Assembly: GCF_019175385.1 (NCBI RefSeq)
Contig: NC_083339.1
Location: 50,520,282 to 50,584,281 of the forward strand
Direction of reading: 5' to 3'
Length of the DNA stretch: 64,000 bases
Source: Lycium barbarum
Lineage: Eukaryota; Streptophyta; Magnoliopsida; Solanales; Solanaceae
The position numbers and the translations under genes are program-made. Positions 34,401 to 45,310 of this stretch are shown here, piece by piece. The notes under the pieces are model-generated. The model was not told where the DNA came from. It was given only the letters and a program-made list of their open reading frames with translations, and ran no database searches. Numbering within the stretch: the stretch's first letter is position 1; each line of letters begins with the position of its first letter.

Positions 34401-34694
34401 CTGTTCGATGTTAGAAACTTTGCAGACGGAGTCGTGGGTATTGGAAGTCAGTCTGTAAGCGGCTCCATCAGCCGATGTGTCATTTTCTGTTGTGAAATAA
34501 ATTCCATATGATTACAGATTTTATTTGATTTGAGAAAGATGAAAAGAATATTCTGAAAGAATTTACTATGAATTTTATTTGTATTTGATTGAAAAGTCCA
34601 AAGAAATCATGTGTGTAATAAGAGTCTGCGGGTTCGCTCGGCCCTAACTAAGGGTCGGGTGCCCATCACACTCTGGTAAGGTTAGGGTGTGACA
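31408..34694 (+). repeat. Solo LTR G inserted in E integrase
   Basis: 3287 bp, plus strand, from TGTTATATCCCGC to GTGTGACA, with no internal region. Flanks CTAGA (left) and CTATT (right) are a diverged 5-bp target duplication; removing G plus 5 bp restores E's reading frame. LTR modules: donor AAAAG/GTAAGA (GT at 31986), a block at 32670-32800 shared with LTR B, donor CAG/GTATGT (GT at 32825), an irregular minisatellite (33551-33960) and a hairpin pair (34256-34292; CCCCC/GGGGG, then CTGCGT/ACGCAG). Solo LTRs arise by recombination between the two LTRs of an element. Its full element is not in the window. Confidence 0.88.
33551..33960 (+). repeat. Irregular minisatellite in LTR G
   Basis: Six units of TTCACCGCGTCCCTCAC followed by AGAGGGCCGGGATCTGTTAT, beginning near 33550, 33600, 33708, 33780, 33855 and 33904. 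Spacing varies from about 48 to 108 bp because ATATGCATATATG-type linkers differ in length. Related single units occur in the E LTRs near 28980 and 29040. Confidence 0.8.
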
Positions 34695-35722
34695 CTATTA
34701 TTATAAGCAAACTCGATAAGTGGCAAATGATCATCTCAGCTACCTCTGAAATCAATAATACAGGCCCGTAACATATCCTGTAGTGTCTGAATAGTACGCT
34801 CGGCATGTCCGTTAGTCTGAGGGTGGAATGCGGTGCTAAGACTCACTTGTGTCCCAAATCCCTCCTGGAAGGATCTCCAGAAGTTAGCTGTAAACTCGGC
34901 TCCTCTATCGAAGATAATAGCTGTGGGAACCCCGTGAAGTCTCACTATCTCCTTAAGGTATAACCTGGCATAATCCTCAGCTGAATAAGTAGTCCTGACT
35001 GGGAGAAAGTGGGGTGATTTTGTCAACCTATTGACGATAACCCAAATAGAATCATATTTTCGCGGAGTGCGAGGTAAACCTGTGACAAAGTCCATGTTAA
35101 TTACCTCTCATTTCCATGTTGGAATCTCTATCTCCTGCAATAATCCACCGGGCTTCTGATGCTCGACCTTAACCTGTTGACAATTCAGGCACTGAGCGAC
35201 AAAATCTGCTATATCTTTCTTCATGCCATCCCACCAATACAAGCACCTGAGGTCATGATACATCTTTGTTGACCCTGGGTGAAAAGAATAACGAGCATAG
35301 TGTGCCTCTCCCATAACCTGTTGCCGCAACCCTGCAACCTCAGGTATACATAACCTCCCTCTGTATCGTAGCACTCCATCAGGTGCAACTTCGAATGGGG
35401 TCTCCTCCTTCTGAAGAGCTGCATCTCTGTAATGTACAAGAATAGGGTCCTCATACTGGCGTCTCTTTACCTCTTCTATGATAGAGGACTCAGCAACTCC
35501 CCGAACAGAAACTCTGCCATTATCAGAATCAGCCAAACGGACTCCAAGGTTAGCTAACTGGGAAATCTCACAGACCATCTCTTTCCGTTCTGGTTCTACG
35601 TCTGCCGAACTACCCATAGATTTACGGCTGAGTGCATCTGCTACAACATTTGCCTTCCCAGGGTGGTATAGAATATCAACATCATAATCCTTCAGCAATT
35701 CTAGCCACCGCCTCTGCCGCAA
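34695..35722 (-). pseudogene. pol: E integrase core, zinc domain and RNase H end
   Basis: 35722 leftward: RNase H C-terminus ([19 protein letters not shown]), HHCC integrase domain ([20 protein letters not shown] ... CLNCQQVK), then the catalytic core with MDFVTGLPRTPRKYDSIWV (Asp), IIFDRGAEFTANFWRSF (Asp) and [19 protein letters not shown] (Glu). TGA stops at 35108-35110 (WK*EVINMDF) and 34736-34738 (GS*DDHLPL) both replace Trp. The DD(35)E residues are intact. The frame is otherwise open, ending where G is inserted. Confidence 0.9.
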
Positions 35723-36855
35723 ATTCAGCTCCTTCTGCTTAAAGATGTACTAGAGACTTTTATGATCCGTATAAATATCAACATGTACGCCATATAAATA
35801 ATGTCTCCATATCTTCAAAGCATGAATTACTGCTGCTAACTCCAGATCATGAGTAGGGTAATTCCTTTCGTGCTTTCTGAGCTGCCGGGAGGCATAGGCT
35901 ATAACTCTGCCATGCTGCATCAACACACAGCCTAACCCAATGCCTGAGGCATCACAATAAATAACATAGCCATCTGGTCCCTCAGGAAGTGTTAGAACTG
36001 GAGTCGTAGTCAACTTATCCTTCAATAATTGGAAGCTTTGCTCACAAGCATCGGTCCACTGAAACTTAGTTGCCTTCTGTGTTAGCCTTGTTAGAGGCGC
36101 TGAAATCGAAGCAAACTTCTCTACGAATCTCCGGTAATATTCTGCTAGTCCCAGAAAACTACGTACCTCAGTAGGTGTCGTAGGTCTAGGCCAAGTCTTG
36201 ACAGCTTCAATCTTCTGTGTGTCTACCCGAATACCATCAGCTCCAATAATATGCCCCAAGAATGCTACTGAAGTCAACCACAATTCACATTTAGAGAACT
36301 TAGCATACAATTTCTGGTGCTGGAGCACCCTAAGTACCGTCCCCAAATGATCTGCATGCTCCCCTTCTGATCGTGAATAGACCAGAATATCATCAATAAA
36401 TACAATCACGAACAGGTCAAGGAATGGCTTGAACACTCAGTTCATCAAATCCATAAATACTGCTGGAGCATTGGTCAGCCCAAAGGACATCACTCTAAAC
36501 TCATAATGCCCGAATCGAGTCCTGAACGCAATCTTGGGAATATCTGCCTCCTTTACCCGCACCTGATGATAGCCTGACTGCAAGTCTATCTTCGAAAAGC
36601 ATTTAGCACCCTGCAGCTGGTCAAACAAATCATCAATCCTGGGGAGGGGATACATGTTCTTTATTTTTACTTTATTCAGCTGCCTATATCAATACACATC
36701 CGCAGCGACCAATCTTTCTTTCTCACAAATAATACTGGTGCTCCCCAAGGTGATGTACTAGGCATGATGAAGCCCTTTTCAAATAAATCTCTCAGTTGCT
36801 CCTTCAACTCTTTCAGTTCTGCAGGTGCCATCCTGTAAGGAGGAATAGATATGGG
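35723..36855 (-). pseudogene. pol: E reverse transcriptase and RNase H
   Basis: RT fingers and palm ([64 protein letters not shown]), connector ([19 protein letters not shown]) and RNase H ([26 protein letters not shown]). A one-base deletion near 36688 (CIDYRQ region) shifts the frame. TGA at 36437-36439 (MN*VFKPF, probably Arg) and TAG at 35750-35752 (SL*YIFKQ, Gln) are premature stops. Catalytic Asp residues are present. Confidence 0.9.
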
Positions 36856-37800
36856 CTAAGTGTCTGGCAATACGTCTATAGTGAACTCTATCTCACGCTC
36901 AGGAGGAAGGCCTGGAAGTTCATCTGGGAATACATCTGGAAATTTGTTAACTATCGGCACTGACTGAAGAGTCGGCGCCTCTGCTTTCAAGTCATGCACA
37001 CGAACCAGATGATAAGTATACCCCTTTCTAACCATCTTCCTTGCCTTGAGGTATGAAATAAACTTACCCCTCAGCGATGCCGTATTCCCTAACCACTCTA
37101 TAGCTGGCTCTCCTGGAAACTGAAACCGAACTATATTTTCTCTACAATCAACGTTAGCATAACAAGAAGCTAACCAGTCCATACCCATAATAACATCAAA
37201 GTCAGTCATATCTAACTCTATCAGATCTGCCTTGGTGCAACGACTATATATAATTACCGAACAATCTCTATATACTTGCCTTGCTATAACAGAATCTCCT
37301 ACCGGTGTAGCTACCTCAAATGGTTCTATCAATTCAGGTTTTATCCCAATTCTACTAGTAACAAAGGGCGAAATATACGATAAGGTGGAGCCTGAGTCTA
37401 TCAATGCATATACGTCTCGGGAGAAGATCGATAGTATACCTGTAACCATATTTGGTGACGCCTCCTGATCCTGTCTACTAGCCAAGGAATATATGCGGTT
37501 CGAAGGACGGCTAGAACTAGAAGCTCCGCCGCGACCTCTACCACGGCCTGCTGGTACCTGAACACCCTGCCCCATAGGACGCATAGCTACAGAAGAAGAT
37601 GAACCAGCAACCGACCCAGTGGGCTGAACCGCACCGCCCGGACTACCACTATATGGACACTCCCTCATAATATGGCCTTGACGGCCAAAAGAAAAACAAG
37701 CACCTGTAGCACGATAACATTCTCCAGAATGATGCCTACCGCACCGAGAACACCGAGGCAAAGGTGGCCTCGACTGACTGAAACCTCTGTTCATCTGCGA
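36856..37800 (-). pseudogene. pol: E zinc knuckle, protease and linker
   Basis: Open from about 37794 to a TAG at 36856-36858 (PDT*PISI, Gln in relatives). It begins with CSRCGRHHSGEC and then CFSFGRQGHIMREC, where Phe replaces the second zinc-binding Cys of the CX2CX4HX4C knuckle, so zinc binding is probably lost. An Arg/Gly-rich stretch follows (GRGRGRGG), then the aspartic protease (ALIDSGSTLSYISPFV, active-site DSG), DVIMGMDWLASCYANVDCR and the linker [19 protein letters not shown]. Same frame as gag, so gag and pol formed one polyprotein. Confidence 0.9.
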
Positions 37801-38886
37801 ACCCGAAGCCTTGGAGCTCTGACCGGCTCCTGAATACCCTGTACTATCAAATCTCCTGCCTGTAACCTGTGGGGGTGCACTCCGTGCTGGCTGGGAAGAA
37901 TATCTACTATACTGCTGAGGCTGCCTGCCTCAAAACTCACCAGAATAACTGGCCGATCTAGCTCTCTTATGTTGGCCCCTATCGTGATCTCTATCGGGTT
38001 GACGCCCTCGGTGTCGATCCTCTACCCCCTGTGCATATGCCTGTACCCGAGCAATATCCATACCTGGCTGAGAAGCCATTACCATACAGCTATCAATCAA
38101 GTAACGATCCATCCCCATCACATAACGATGCACCCTATCAGCCATATCAGCTACAATAGTAGGCGCATATCTGGCCAACGAATCAAACTCAAGACTGTAC
38201 TCTCGAACGCTCCTGCCATTCTGCCTCAGATGTAAGAATCTATCAACTCTAGCTCGCCTCATCTCTGGGGGCAGAAAGTGGCCAAGAAAGGCCTCCACGA
38301 ACTCATCCCATACTGCTGGAGGAGCGTCCTCGCCCCTAGATAACTCTCACGACTCATACCAATTAACAGCTACATCCCGCAACCTATAAGAAGACAACTC
38401 AACAGACTCAGTCTCAGAAGCCCTAATTATCCTCAACGTACGCTGCATCTGCCGAATAAACTCCTGCGGGTCATCCTCAGGCTTTGACCCGAAAAACTCT
38501 AGAGTCTTACAACTTAATAAGTCATGAGCCCTCAAACTATCATGTCTGTCCGCACGGTCAACCCCTAGCTCATGCCTGCGAGCCTGCCCTGCCACTAATC
38601 TGGTCAACAACTGAACTGCATCCCTCATGGCTCTATCCTCCTCCCCTGGCTGAGGAGCTGGAGGCTCAGGTGCTGGAACCTCGAGAGCTGGCAGTGGAGC
38701 TGCCCCCTGACCCGTAGCTGTCGCTGCCCTAGGTTCCTCAGGAAGTGGCTGTGTAGCAGAACTCGCGGACTGGAACACAACCTCAGGCATAATCTGGGCA
38801 CGGGCCCTAGTAATTCTCCGAGTCTGGCTAGTATCCCCTGCTACCAATTTACCCTTCTGGGCAGCTGTCGCTTTCTTTGGAGGCAT
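37801..38886 (-). pseudogene. gag: E gag (capsid region)
   Basis: Start chosen at the ATG at 38886 (MPPKKATAAQKGK), just after the leader; an ATG 12 bases earlier (38898) is also in frame. An N-terminal basic, then Ala/Pro-rich region (to about residue 70) is followed by the capsid: LEFFGSKPEDDPQEFIRQMQ, LRDVAVNWYES, and after the stop, PPEMRRARVDRFLHLRQNG and GMDIARVQAYAQG. Stops TGA at 38347-38349 (YES*ELSRG, Trp expected) and TGA at 37930-37932 (GEF*GRQ) are the only breaks. It joins the knuckle and protease in frame. Confidence 0.88.
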
Positions 38887-39090
38887 AGCTGTAAACATAA
38901 TAGTCTGTTAAAAAGGGGTTATCCTGATAATATAGCTCTATCGCACGATCTAGGATAAGAAGGAAAGATGACATCCTAAATGTCCTATAGCCTCCTATTT
39001 ATAGATGTGGTGCACAACACACCGATAAACAAGACTCTACTAGACACGGTCTGTAGACACTCCGAGGATGAACTACTCTGATACCACTTT
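38887..39090 (-). other. Primer-binding site and leader of element E
   Basis: On the minus strand AAAG then TGGTATCAGAGT (39075-39086) follows the LTR end: the initiator-tRNA-Met site with one mismatch. The leader (AGTTCATCCTCGG..., CTAGTAGAGTCTTGTTTAT, GGAGGCTATAGGACATTTAG, GTGCGATAGAGC) corresponds to that of B and, in its first part, H. Confidence 0.85.
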
Positions 39091-40900
39091 TGTCATGACC
39101 TAGCCCCGTGGGCCATGACTAGTGCCCGAGCTGGACACCCATATGTACCTGTCAAACATTATCGGACTAATACCATAGGTCCTCTATTAATCACATCGTA
39201 ATAACATACACAAGCCAACGAGGCTGCCACTACAAACCAGAATATTACGCAAGCCGACAAGGCTGCCACTACATACCAATATACTACGCAAGCCGACAAG
39301 GCTGCCTCTACGAAACGATAATATATGCAAGCCGGCAAGGCTGCTACAACGATAGAACATCCATAATAACCATATAGACACAACTGATCAAGTTTGAATA
39401 CGACCCACATACATGTCTACAGACCTCTAAGAGTGTCAGCAGTGAAATATGACGGGACAGGGCCCCGTCGTACCCCTAGACAAACATATACATATATACA
39501 ACAGAAGATCTGTACCAAAATCTAGGCTCCGGAACAATGGAGCTCTCCAAGATAGGAAAAAGGGAATCCTAAGCTGGCGGATCACCAAAGCAAGTATCTG
39601 CACCTGCGGGCATGAAACGCAGCCCCTCGAAGAAAGGGGGTCAATACGGAATATGTACTGAGTATATAAAGCATGAAATATAGTAAAAAGGACCATAACT
39701 GAAATAAGGTGTGCAGAAAACAAGTACAATGTCCAGAATACCAAATACTTGCCCTTTGAAACATAAATCATGCATGTCAGTATCATATATCATATCAGGC
39801 CCCTTATGGGACCCGGTAAACATGGTCGCCACCCCGTCTTTGGGGCCATAACACAGCATAACACCATAGCACGGCATAACTCCATAAACACAGCATAACC
39901 CCACAACACAGCATAACTCCATAAACACAGCATAACCCCATAACACAACATAACTCCATAAACACAGCATAACCCCATCATATATATATGTATATCATAT
40001 TCCGCCCCTCTAATGAGGGACTCGGGGAACAATGCAGTGAGACTGTGCACGATAACATATCCTGGCCCGGGACTCAGTGAAAGACATATTGAGACATGCA
40101 CGAGTGGAGTAGTGAGCAACCATATGCAAATTAAAACATTTTCAAAGACTCAATGGAACAATCAAAACGAACTGTCATTTGAAAATCAGGACAATAGTCA
40201 TATCAAATACCTTTCGGATGTCACTGTGCATTATATCAGAATAGAACTTCTGGAATCATATATATACATATCAGGGTATATCAAAGACTCAATGGAATAA
40301 TAGTCATATGTCAATATAGTATGAACATCTCATAGAAGTCTGGACATTAGTTATCATAAAGTTCCTAAGAATCGGAACTGATATACATCGACTATTATCC
40401 AACGTACAGAAAACTGAAGAGGGAAGCTCAATCACTTAAGAGTTCTAACGTCAAGAAGTGAATAAGAATCATAAATCACTCAAAACTTATGAATAGAATT
40501 ACCCCAAAGTTCATATCATTCATCGCTTAGATCTAAGACATGCCAAAAGAAAGAAGGGGCAGCTTTACATTCCTGTTAGCGACTATTCGTAAATCCGTTC
40601 GCCTCGTTGCTCTTTTAGCCTATTTAATATAAGAGTAACGTTATCGTTAGTAACTATATTTTCTAGTTCATAAATCCGTAGGCCGTCGCTTATAGAACTT
40701 ATTCTTTAACTTATATTTCTCGTTTAGGGTTTTTCATTATTCAAGGACTTAACGAAAATCGGGCAGCATTTCCCCTATATATTCGCCTAACCCGAATTTC
40801 CAATTACCCTCCTGTTAACACAGAAACACCAACAACAACATATGGATATAATCATATCTTCAATTCTTTCAATTCAATAAGAATAACAACATGTTCATTT
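39091..40900 (-). repeat. 5' LTR of element E (truncated)
   Basis: Colinear with 28058 to about 29836 of the 3' LTR, including both minisatellites, hairpins (39604-39640) and GACGGGACAGGGCCCCGTC (39451-39469). The outer 770 bp, the U3 part, are missing. The sequence switches near 40900 to the end of an H-type LTR with only a few bases of possible microhomology. By eye a few percent divergence from the 3' LTR. A copy of TTAGCGACTATTCGTAAATCCG (40577-40598) is present here but absent from the 3' LTR. Confidence 0.85.
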
Positions 40901-40986
40901 CAAAACATCACAGGACGTCTTCGATACTCCATTAATACGGTGAAATACCTGGCGTGCTTATACTTTGAAAAGTGCGAGGTGTAACA
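40901..40986 (-). repeat. Remnant of H's 3' LTR
   Basis: AAAACATCACAGGACGTCTT ... AAAAGTGCGAGGTGTAACA corresponds to 47885-47968, the U3 start of the H LTR. It is followed by the H polypurine tract. The remaining 2.5 kb of this LTR are missing. Confidence 0.85.
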
Positions 40987-41000
40987 TCCTTCCCCCCTTA
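40987..41000 (-). other. Polypurine tract of element H
   Basis: Minus strand CTAAGGGGGGAAGGA next to the LTR remnant, preceded by ACATTCGAAGATAAATG-like DNA, a degenerate version of the family's box. Confidence 0.8.
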
Positions 41001-44000
41001 GAAACATTTATCTTCGAATGTTTTAGCTTGCGAGCTTACGATGCTATCATTAATTTTGCGAAATGGTTTTCCTCCTTTAGTTCATGATCCCAATGCTTTT
41101 ATACTATGGGCTCACCATTCTTCTTTCATATTCTCCCAATTCTTTGTCAAACTCATTCATTAGTTTCATATCCTCATGTTCTTATGTATGTACCAAGTGG
41201 TCAACTGATATCTAGTTACCGTCCTAGGACCTGCTTTTACTAAGGTGCTGTTAACTCATAATTGCTACGGCTCTCCGCCGATCTGTGAGTACTCTTAATT
41301 GTTGTACTCTTCTGCCTTGCTCCTTATTTCTCTACTAGTAGACAAACTCTCTTGTTCAGATATGGCACCTTTCCATGCTTGCTTCTTTGGTGTTATCTTA
41401 GATTATCCCTTTTTGTACTAGTCGACCTAATATACATACCATATCATCTCCTTTTAATTCCCTGGTCGGACTCCTTAATTTCTTACAATATCATCATAGT
41501 TCCACCTATGGTAGCGCCCAGATGATTTGCAATAGCATTTCCTTGCTAGTGACTTATTATTCTTAGTGATTATTTTATTTCATACTGTCCATCTAGACTT
41601 CTTTTCAACAACAACCTCAACACAATCCCTTATATATGTGTATATAATACTCCATGTAGCAAGTTTATACTCATAATCACAGCTCAAGCTAATTTATGAC
41701 TCAGGATATCATCAAATTCATATTTGCACTTTTCCTTCAGTTTCTTCTCCTCCAATCTTAATATAATTACAATATAACTCATAAACATGGGACTAAGGTA
41801 AAATCTTACTTAATTATAGCTTCCTTTCAATACGAGTATGCTTCCCTCCTTAAGTCCTTGGTTCTCTTATACTGGTGATTATTTGAGACTTAAATTAGCC
41901 TCCATTCTCTTTTGGCCCCTTATCGTCGTACTTGCACCATTCTACTGGCCGTTTCATTATTGCAATTGTTTATATGGTTCTATGTCATACACTCTCACAA
42001 TTGATATATCAGCGACTTGGAATTTGACAACTTACGAGGTACTTTCTAAACTCAGGCAGTACTGTTGTCTTGCTATCCATAGGCATACTCTCATTCTTTC
42101 CTTTGAAGATAATTGAACTTCCTATAAATATTCCACTTTTAAAGCTTTCATATCTTCTAGTGCTACAAGTTCTTGTTAGTAGTCCCGATTGTCCTTTATA
42201 CTTATTCCTGGTCATCTTGCAGGCCCTTCTTACTTTTCCTGTTACCTTTTAGAGTACGTTACTGCATATTTAGTTGTAACCAAAATTTCTCCGGTGTGAG
42301 TGATTCGAATCATCGCCCAGAACACAATGTATCGCGTTAACAAAACTTATTCTCTTTGATTCGCTAAACCTTCATCATCTTATGATACCTCCTTTTTCAC
42401 ATTTGTCTCATAATATACTTGCATTTAGTCCATTCTCAGTTTTCTTTAGCGCATTCTTGATATATCGGTTCATCTCGAATTTTGGCTCCTTCAAGCCAGT
42501 ACATTTCCCTCTTTTGAACTTGGGACTATTGTAGTTCATCTTAGAACTGAATTTGTTCTTCCCCCTTTTTAAAGGATGTACTCATATACCAGTAACACTC
42601 GAGTATTAACCATCTTTGGTAGTCATCTTGCCGACCTTAGCCATCCTTCAACCCCTATATTCCATATAATGCTGAAATCTTTTCGTCGAATGGTTTAACT
42701 TATTTCCTTTTTGCTAACTGGATTTTTGTACTAAGTCAAATGTTTACACATATCAGATATAATTCAGATGCTTTCTTTATTGATCACCTCTTCCTTTCAT
42801 AACTTACAGTCCCCTAGGCTAATGAATCAATGATGACACCGGAATTCGTTAGAATCCTTATGGAGTGTCCGACCTCCAGCCCTAATCTTCTTTCATAACT
42901 ATCTTTTTACTAATATCCTTGAGATTCCTCTTGCTCTTAGTTCCCAATTCCGATTTATATCTACACTATACCATTACAAGTTAATACTCTCTACCATTCA
43001 TTCCCACAACTCATCATTTCATTAGCTTAGCTCATATTGTCCCATATTTCTCTTAACTACTTTTTTGCATCATAGTCTTTATAATATTCTGCCGGTTCCT
43101 GTTCTTGTCATGAAATCTTCACGAATCACACCTTTTTCTTTCTCCTTGCATCGATTCCTCATCTTCCGTTAGATACTACAACTTGTTCGTATTTATACAT
43201 ACCCCCTCCCCCCCCCCCCCGGTACATTAATTCTATTTCCTTTAAGATCGAGTTTCTATACTCCTTATCAAGATTCTTATCCCATGTTACCGATGTTTTG
43301 CCTCTTGGCCAGACTTGTTAGCTTATTATCCTTCCTCTTGTCCTTGATGGCTACACAACTTCCTTTGTCAATTCATTAGTCCACTTTTCTTACTTTTGCC
43401 CTTAGGGTCTTTCTTGACTTCCCTTGCTCATAAAGCGTTCTTCCCCACTTGCCATTCTACAACATTGGCCCTGGAATTCGTAGAATATTCTATTAGAAAT
43501 ATGAATCCATTTTATTCCTAAGATCGCCTTTTAGGGGGTGGGGGGCTTTTCGCTTTTCCGCTTTCTAAGTGAATGTATCAATATGGCTCCATATTTATCC
43601 TCTCGGATGTATCTTAAGAGTCAAAAATCCCTTGACACTTTTCATAAAATCTGATTATTCCCTCTCAGGTTATATCCATGTCCATCGTTATTATACTTCA
43701 ATCCTGTTTATCAAGATCTGTTTCGGAATCTTCGCATTCGTCTTTTATTCCATATTGCCATACTCTATCCTTCCTGCTTACTTACTTTAGAAATTTATCC
43801 AGATGGCTCTTCGCCTCTACCGTCGCCTTAACCCTTTTCTTTGAAAGCTTACTTCATCCTTACTAGCAACATACTTCCCTTGCTTACCCATCTCCTCTTC
43901 GCATGACATCATAATCTTCTTACTCTTATAGACACATATTCTTCTTCTCCCTGATATTATTACATCATGATTATCCTACTTTAACATTCGGAGAAAACAA

Positions 44001-44473
44001 TACCAACCTACCCTATAGAATTTGCTACCTTAACTTCAATACCCAACTCAATCAGTACCTTTAACATATCGTAAGATCAATCATAAGGGCACGCATAATA
44101 TTTAATGTGACCACTCATGAGTTATCGTTTACATCGCTTATTAATACCTCACTTATGAAATATCCTAATACTATTTAAGATTGTCTTGTTTCCTTTGTAA
44201 TTGTATCTCTATTTCAAGTCCATTGTCTTATACTATCAATGTCTACCTTTGTCCAACCTTACTAATTTATTAGACTTCCTTTTATCATCGATGGTCACAT
44301 ACCTTCCTTTAACCAATTCATTAACGTATTTTCTCTTACTTTCATCCTCAAGGTCCTTCTTGATTTCCTTTGCTCTTAAAGTACTCTTTTCCCTTTGCCA
44401 TTTTATAGTTTGTGCCTAGACATCTATAGAACATTCCAATATAAGTACAAACCCGTCATCAACCCGTCCTAAT

Positions 44474-44512
<39 letters not shown>

Positions 44513-45117
44513 TTCTAGAGTAAAACTTTCCCTTACTCGTTAACTTCCTTTCCTATATCAATATCTCTTCATTATCTCTTACTCACCAGCCTATAAATTG
44601 TAATACTGCATTTGAGTTCTTAATGTCAACTTTCCCTATATCTTCAATAAATCTCAATTCTCCAAAATCTCGAATGCAACTCATTCCAGTTCCTTTAATT
44701 ACTAATCATTTTTCCCCTCCAAGGTTCTTCCCTTAAATTAAATTGAAATCATTCTAAAATTTCTCTTGAAAGCATCTCATAATTGTTCATTCAATCATGA
44801 CTTACCAAACATCCGATTGTCACATTTTTCCTTCATTCTTTCTCTATAGCATAGACATTCAAACAATTCAATTTGTAAAAATTTTGGCAGAGTTTGCTCT
44901 ATACTTCTTACTGCATCATTCCTGGACAAAGCCCAGAAAACATATCTAATGCCTCACAGGGCGATCACAAATACCCGTAACATCTAGCTCAAGTTCTTAT
45001 ATCAAAGTCTATCACTATCAATAAGGCAGGAAACATACCTTTTGGAGTAACAACTTCAATCCTTATCAATTACCTCATAGCAGCATAATCAACTGCTTAT
45101 CCATAATCAAAACATTT
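41001..45117 (-). other. Non-coding, pyrimidine-rich (sense purine-rich) interior of H
   Basis: About 4.1 kb in which the plus strand is rich in CTT and TTC runs, so the element's sense strand is purine-rich. No ORF has a recognisable domain. Two similar stretches occur at 43320-43450 and 44260-44410 (TTATTAGACTTCC...GATGG and CTTCTTGATTTCC...GCTC), suggesting an old internal duplication. Contains a C13-type run near 43208-43220 and a TA microsatellite. No 5S-like segment or B-type acidic ORF is visible. Confidence 0.6.
44476..44511. repeat. TA microsatellite
   Basis: Eighteen uninterrupted TA dinucleotides. Likely polymorphic between individuals. Confidence 0.95.
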
Positions 45118-45310
45118 AGGGTTAGAATTAGGGACATCACATCCTATAATTTAGCTCTACGACACGATCTAAGATGAGAAGGACGGGTCAACGGTTCCTA
45201 AATGACCTGTAACCTCTTGTTTATAAGTGTGGCGTGTTTCACACCCATAAACAAGACTCTACTAGACACGGATCGTAGATACTTAGGACGAACTGCTCTG
45301 ATATCACTTT
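45118..45310 (-). other. Primer-binding site and leader of element H
   Basis: On the minus strand, LTR end TGACA is followed by AAAG and TGATATCAGAGC (45295-45306), the tRNA-Met primer site with one mismatch. The leader contains AGTTCGTCCTAAGTATC, CTAGTAGAGTCTTGTTTAT and CACACTTATAAAC, matching B and E. Confidence 0.8.

Larger units (their letters stand above)
28058..40900 (-). mobile_element. Element E: near-complete autonomous chromovirus
   Basis: Minus-strand Ty3/gypsy element with 5' LTR (39091-40900, truncated), primer site, one continuous gag-pol frame, polypurine tract and 3' LTR (28058-30610). Domain order: gag, zinc knuckle, protease, RT, RNase H, integrase, chromodomain. The frame is broken by nine stop codons, one one-base deletion in RT, and solo LTR G in integrase. 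Subtracting G (3287 bp) and a 5-bp duplication restores the frame exactly across the insertion. It is itself inserted in D's protease. This is the best candidate in the window for the parent of the non-autonomous elements A, B and H. Confidence 0.9.

Noticed and set aside
41838..42116. Hydrophobic ORFs in the H interior that resemble membrane proteins
   Set aside because: Pyrimidine-rich DNA translates to Leu/Phe/Ser on this strand; no family, and antisense to the element.
44476..44511. TA repeat as a functional origin or attachment site
   Set aside because: A plain microsatellite; nothing supports another role.
41001..45117. A second 5S-like segment in H
   Set aside because: I looked for the reverse of GGATGGGTGACC and neighbouring 5S words and found none.
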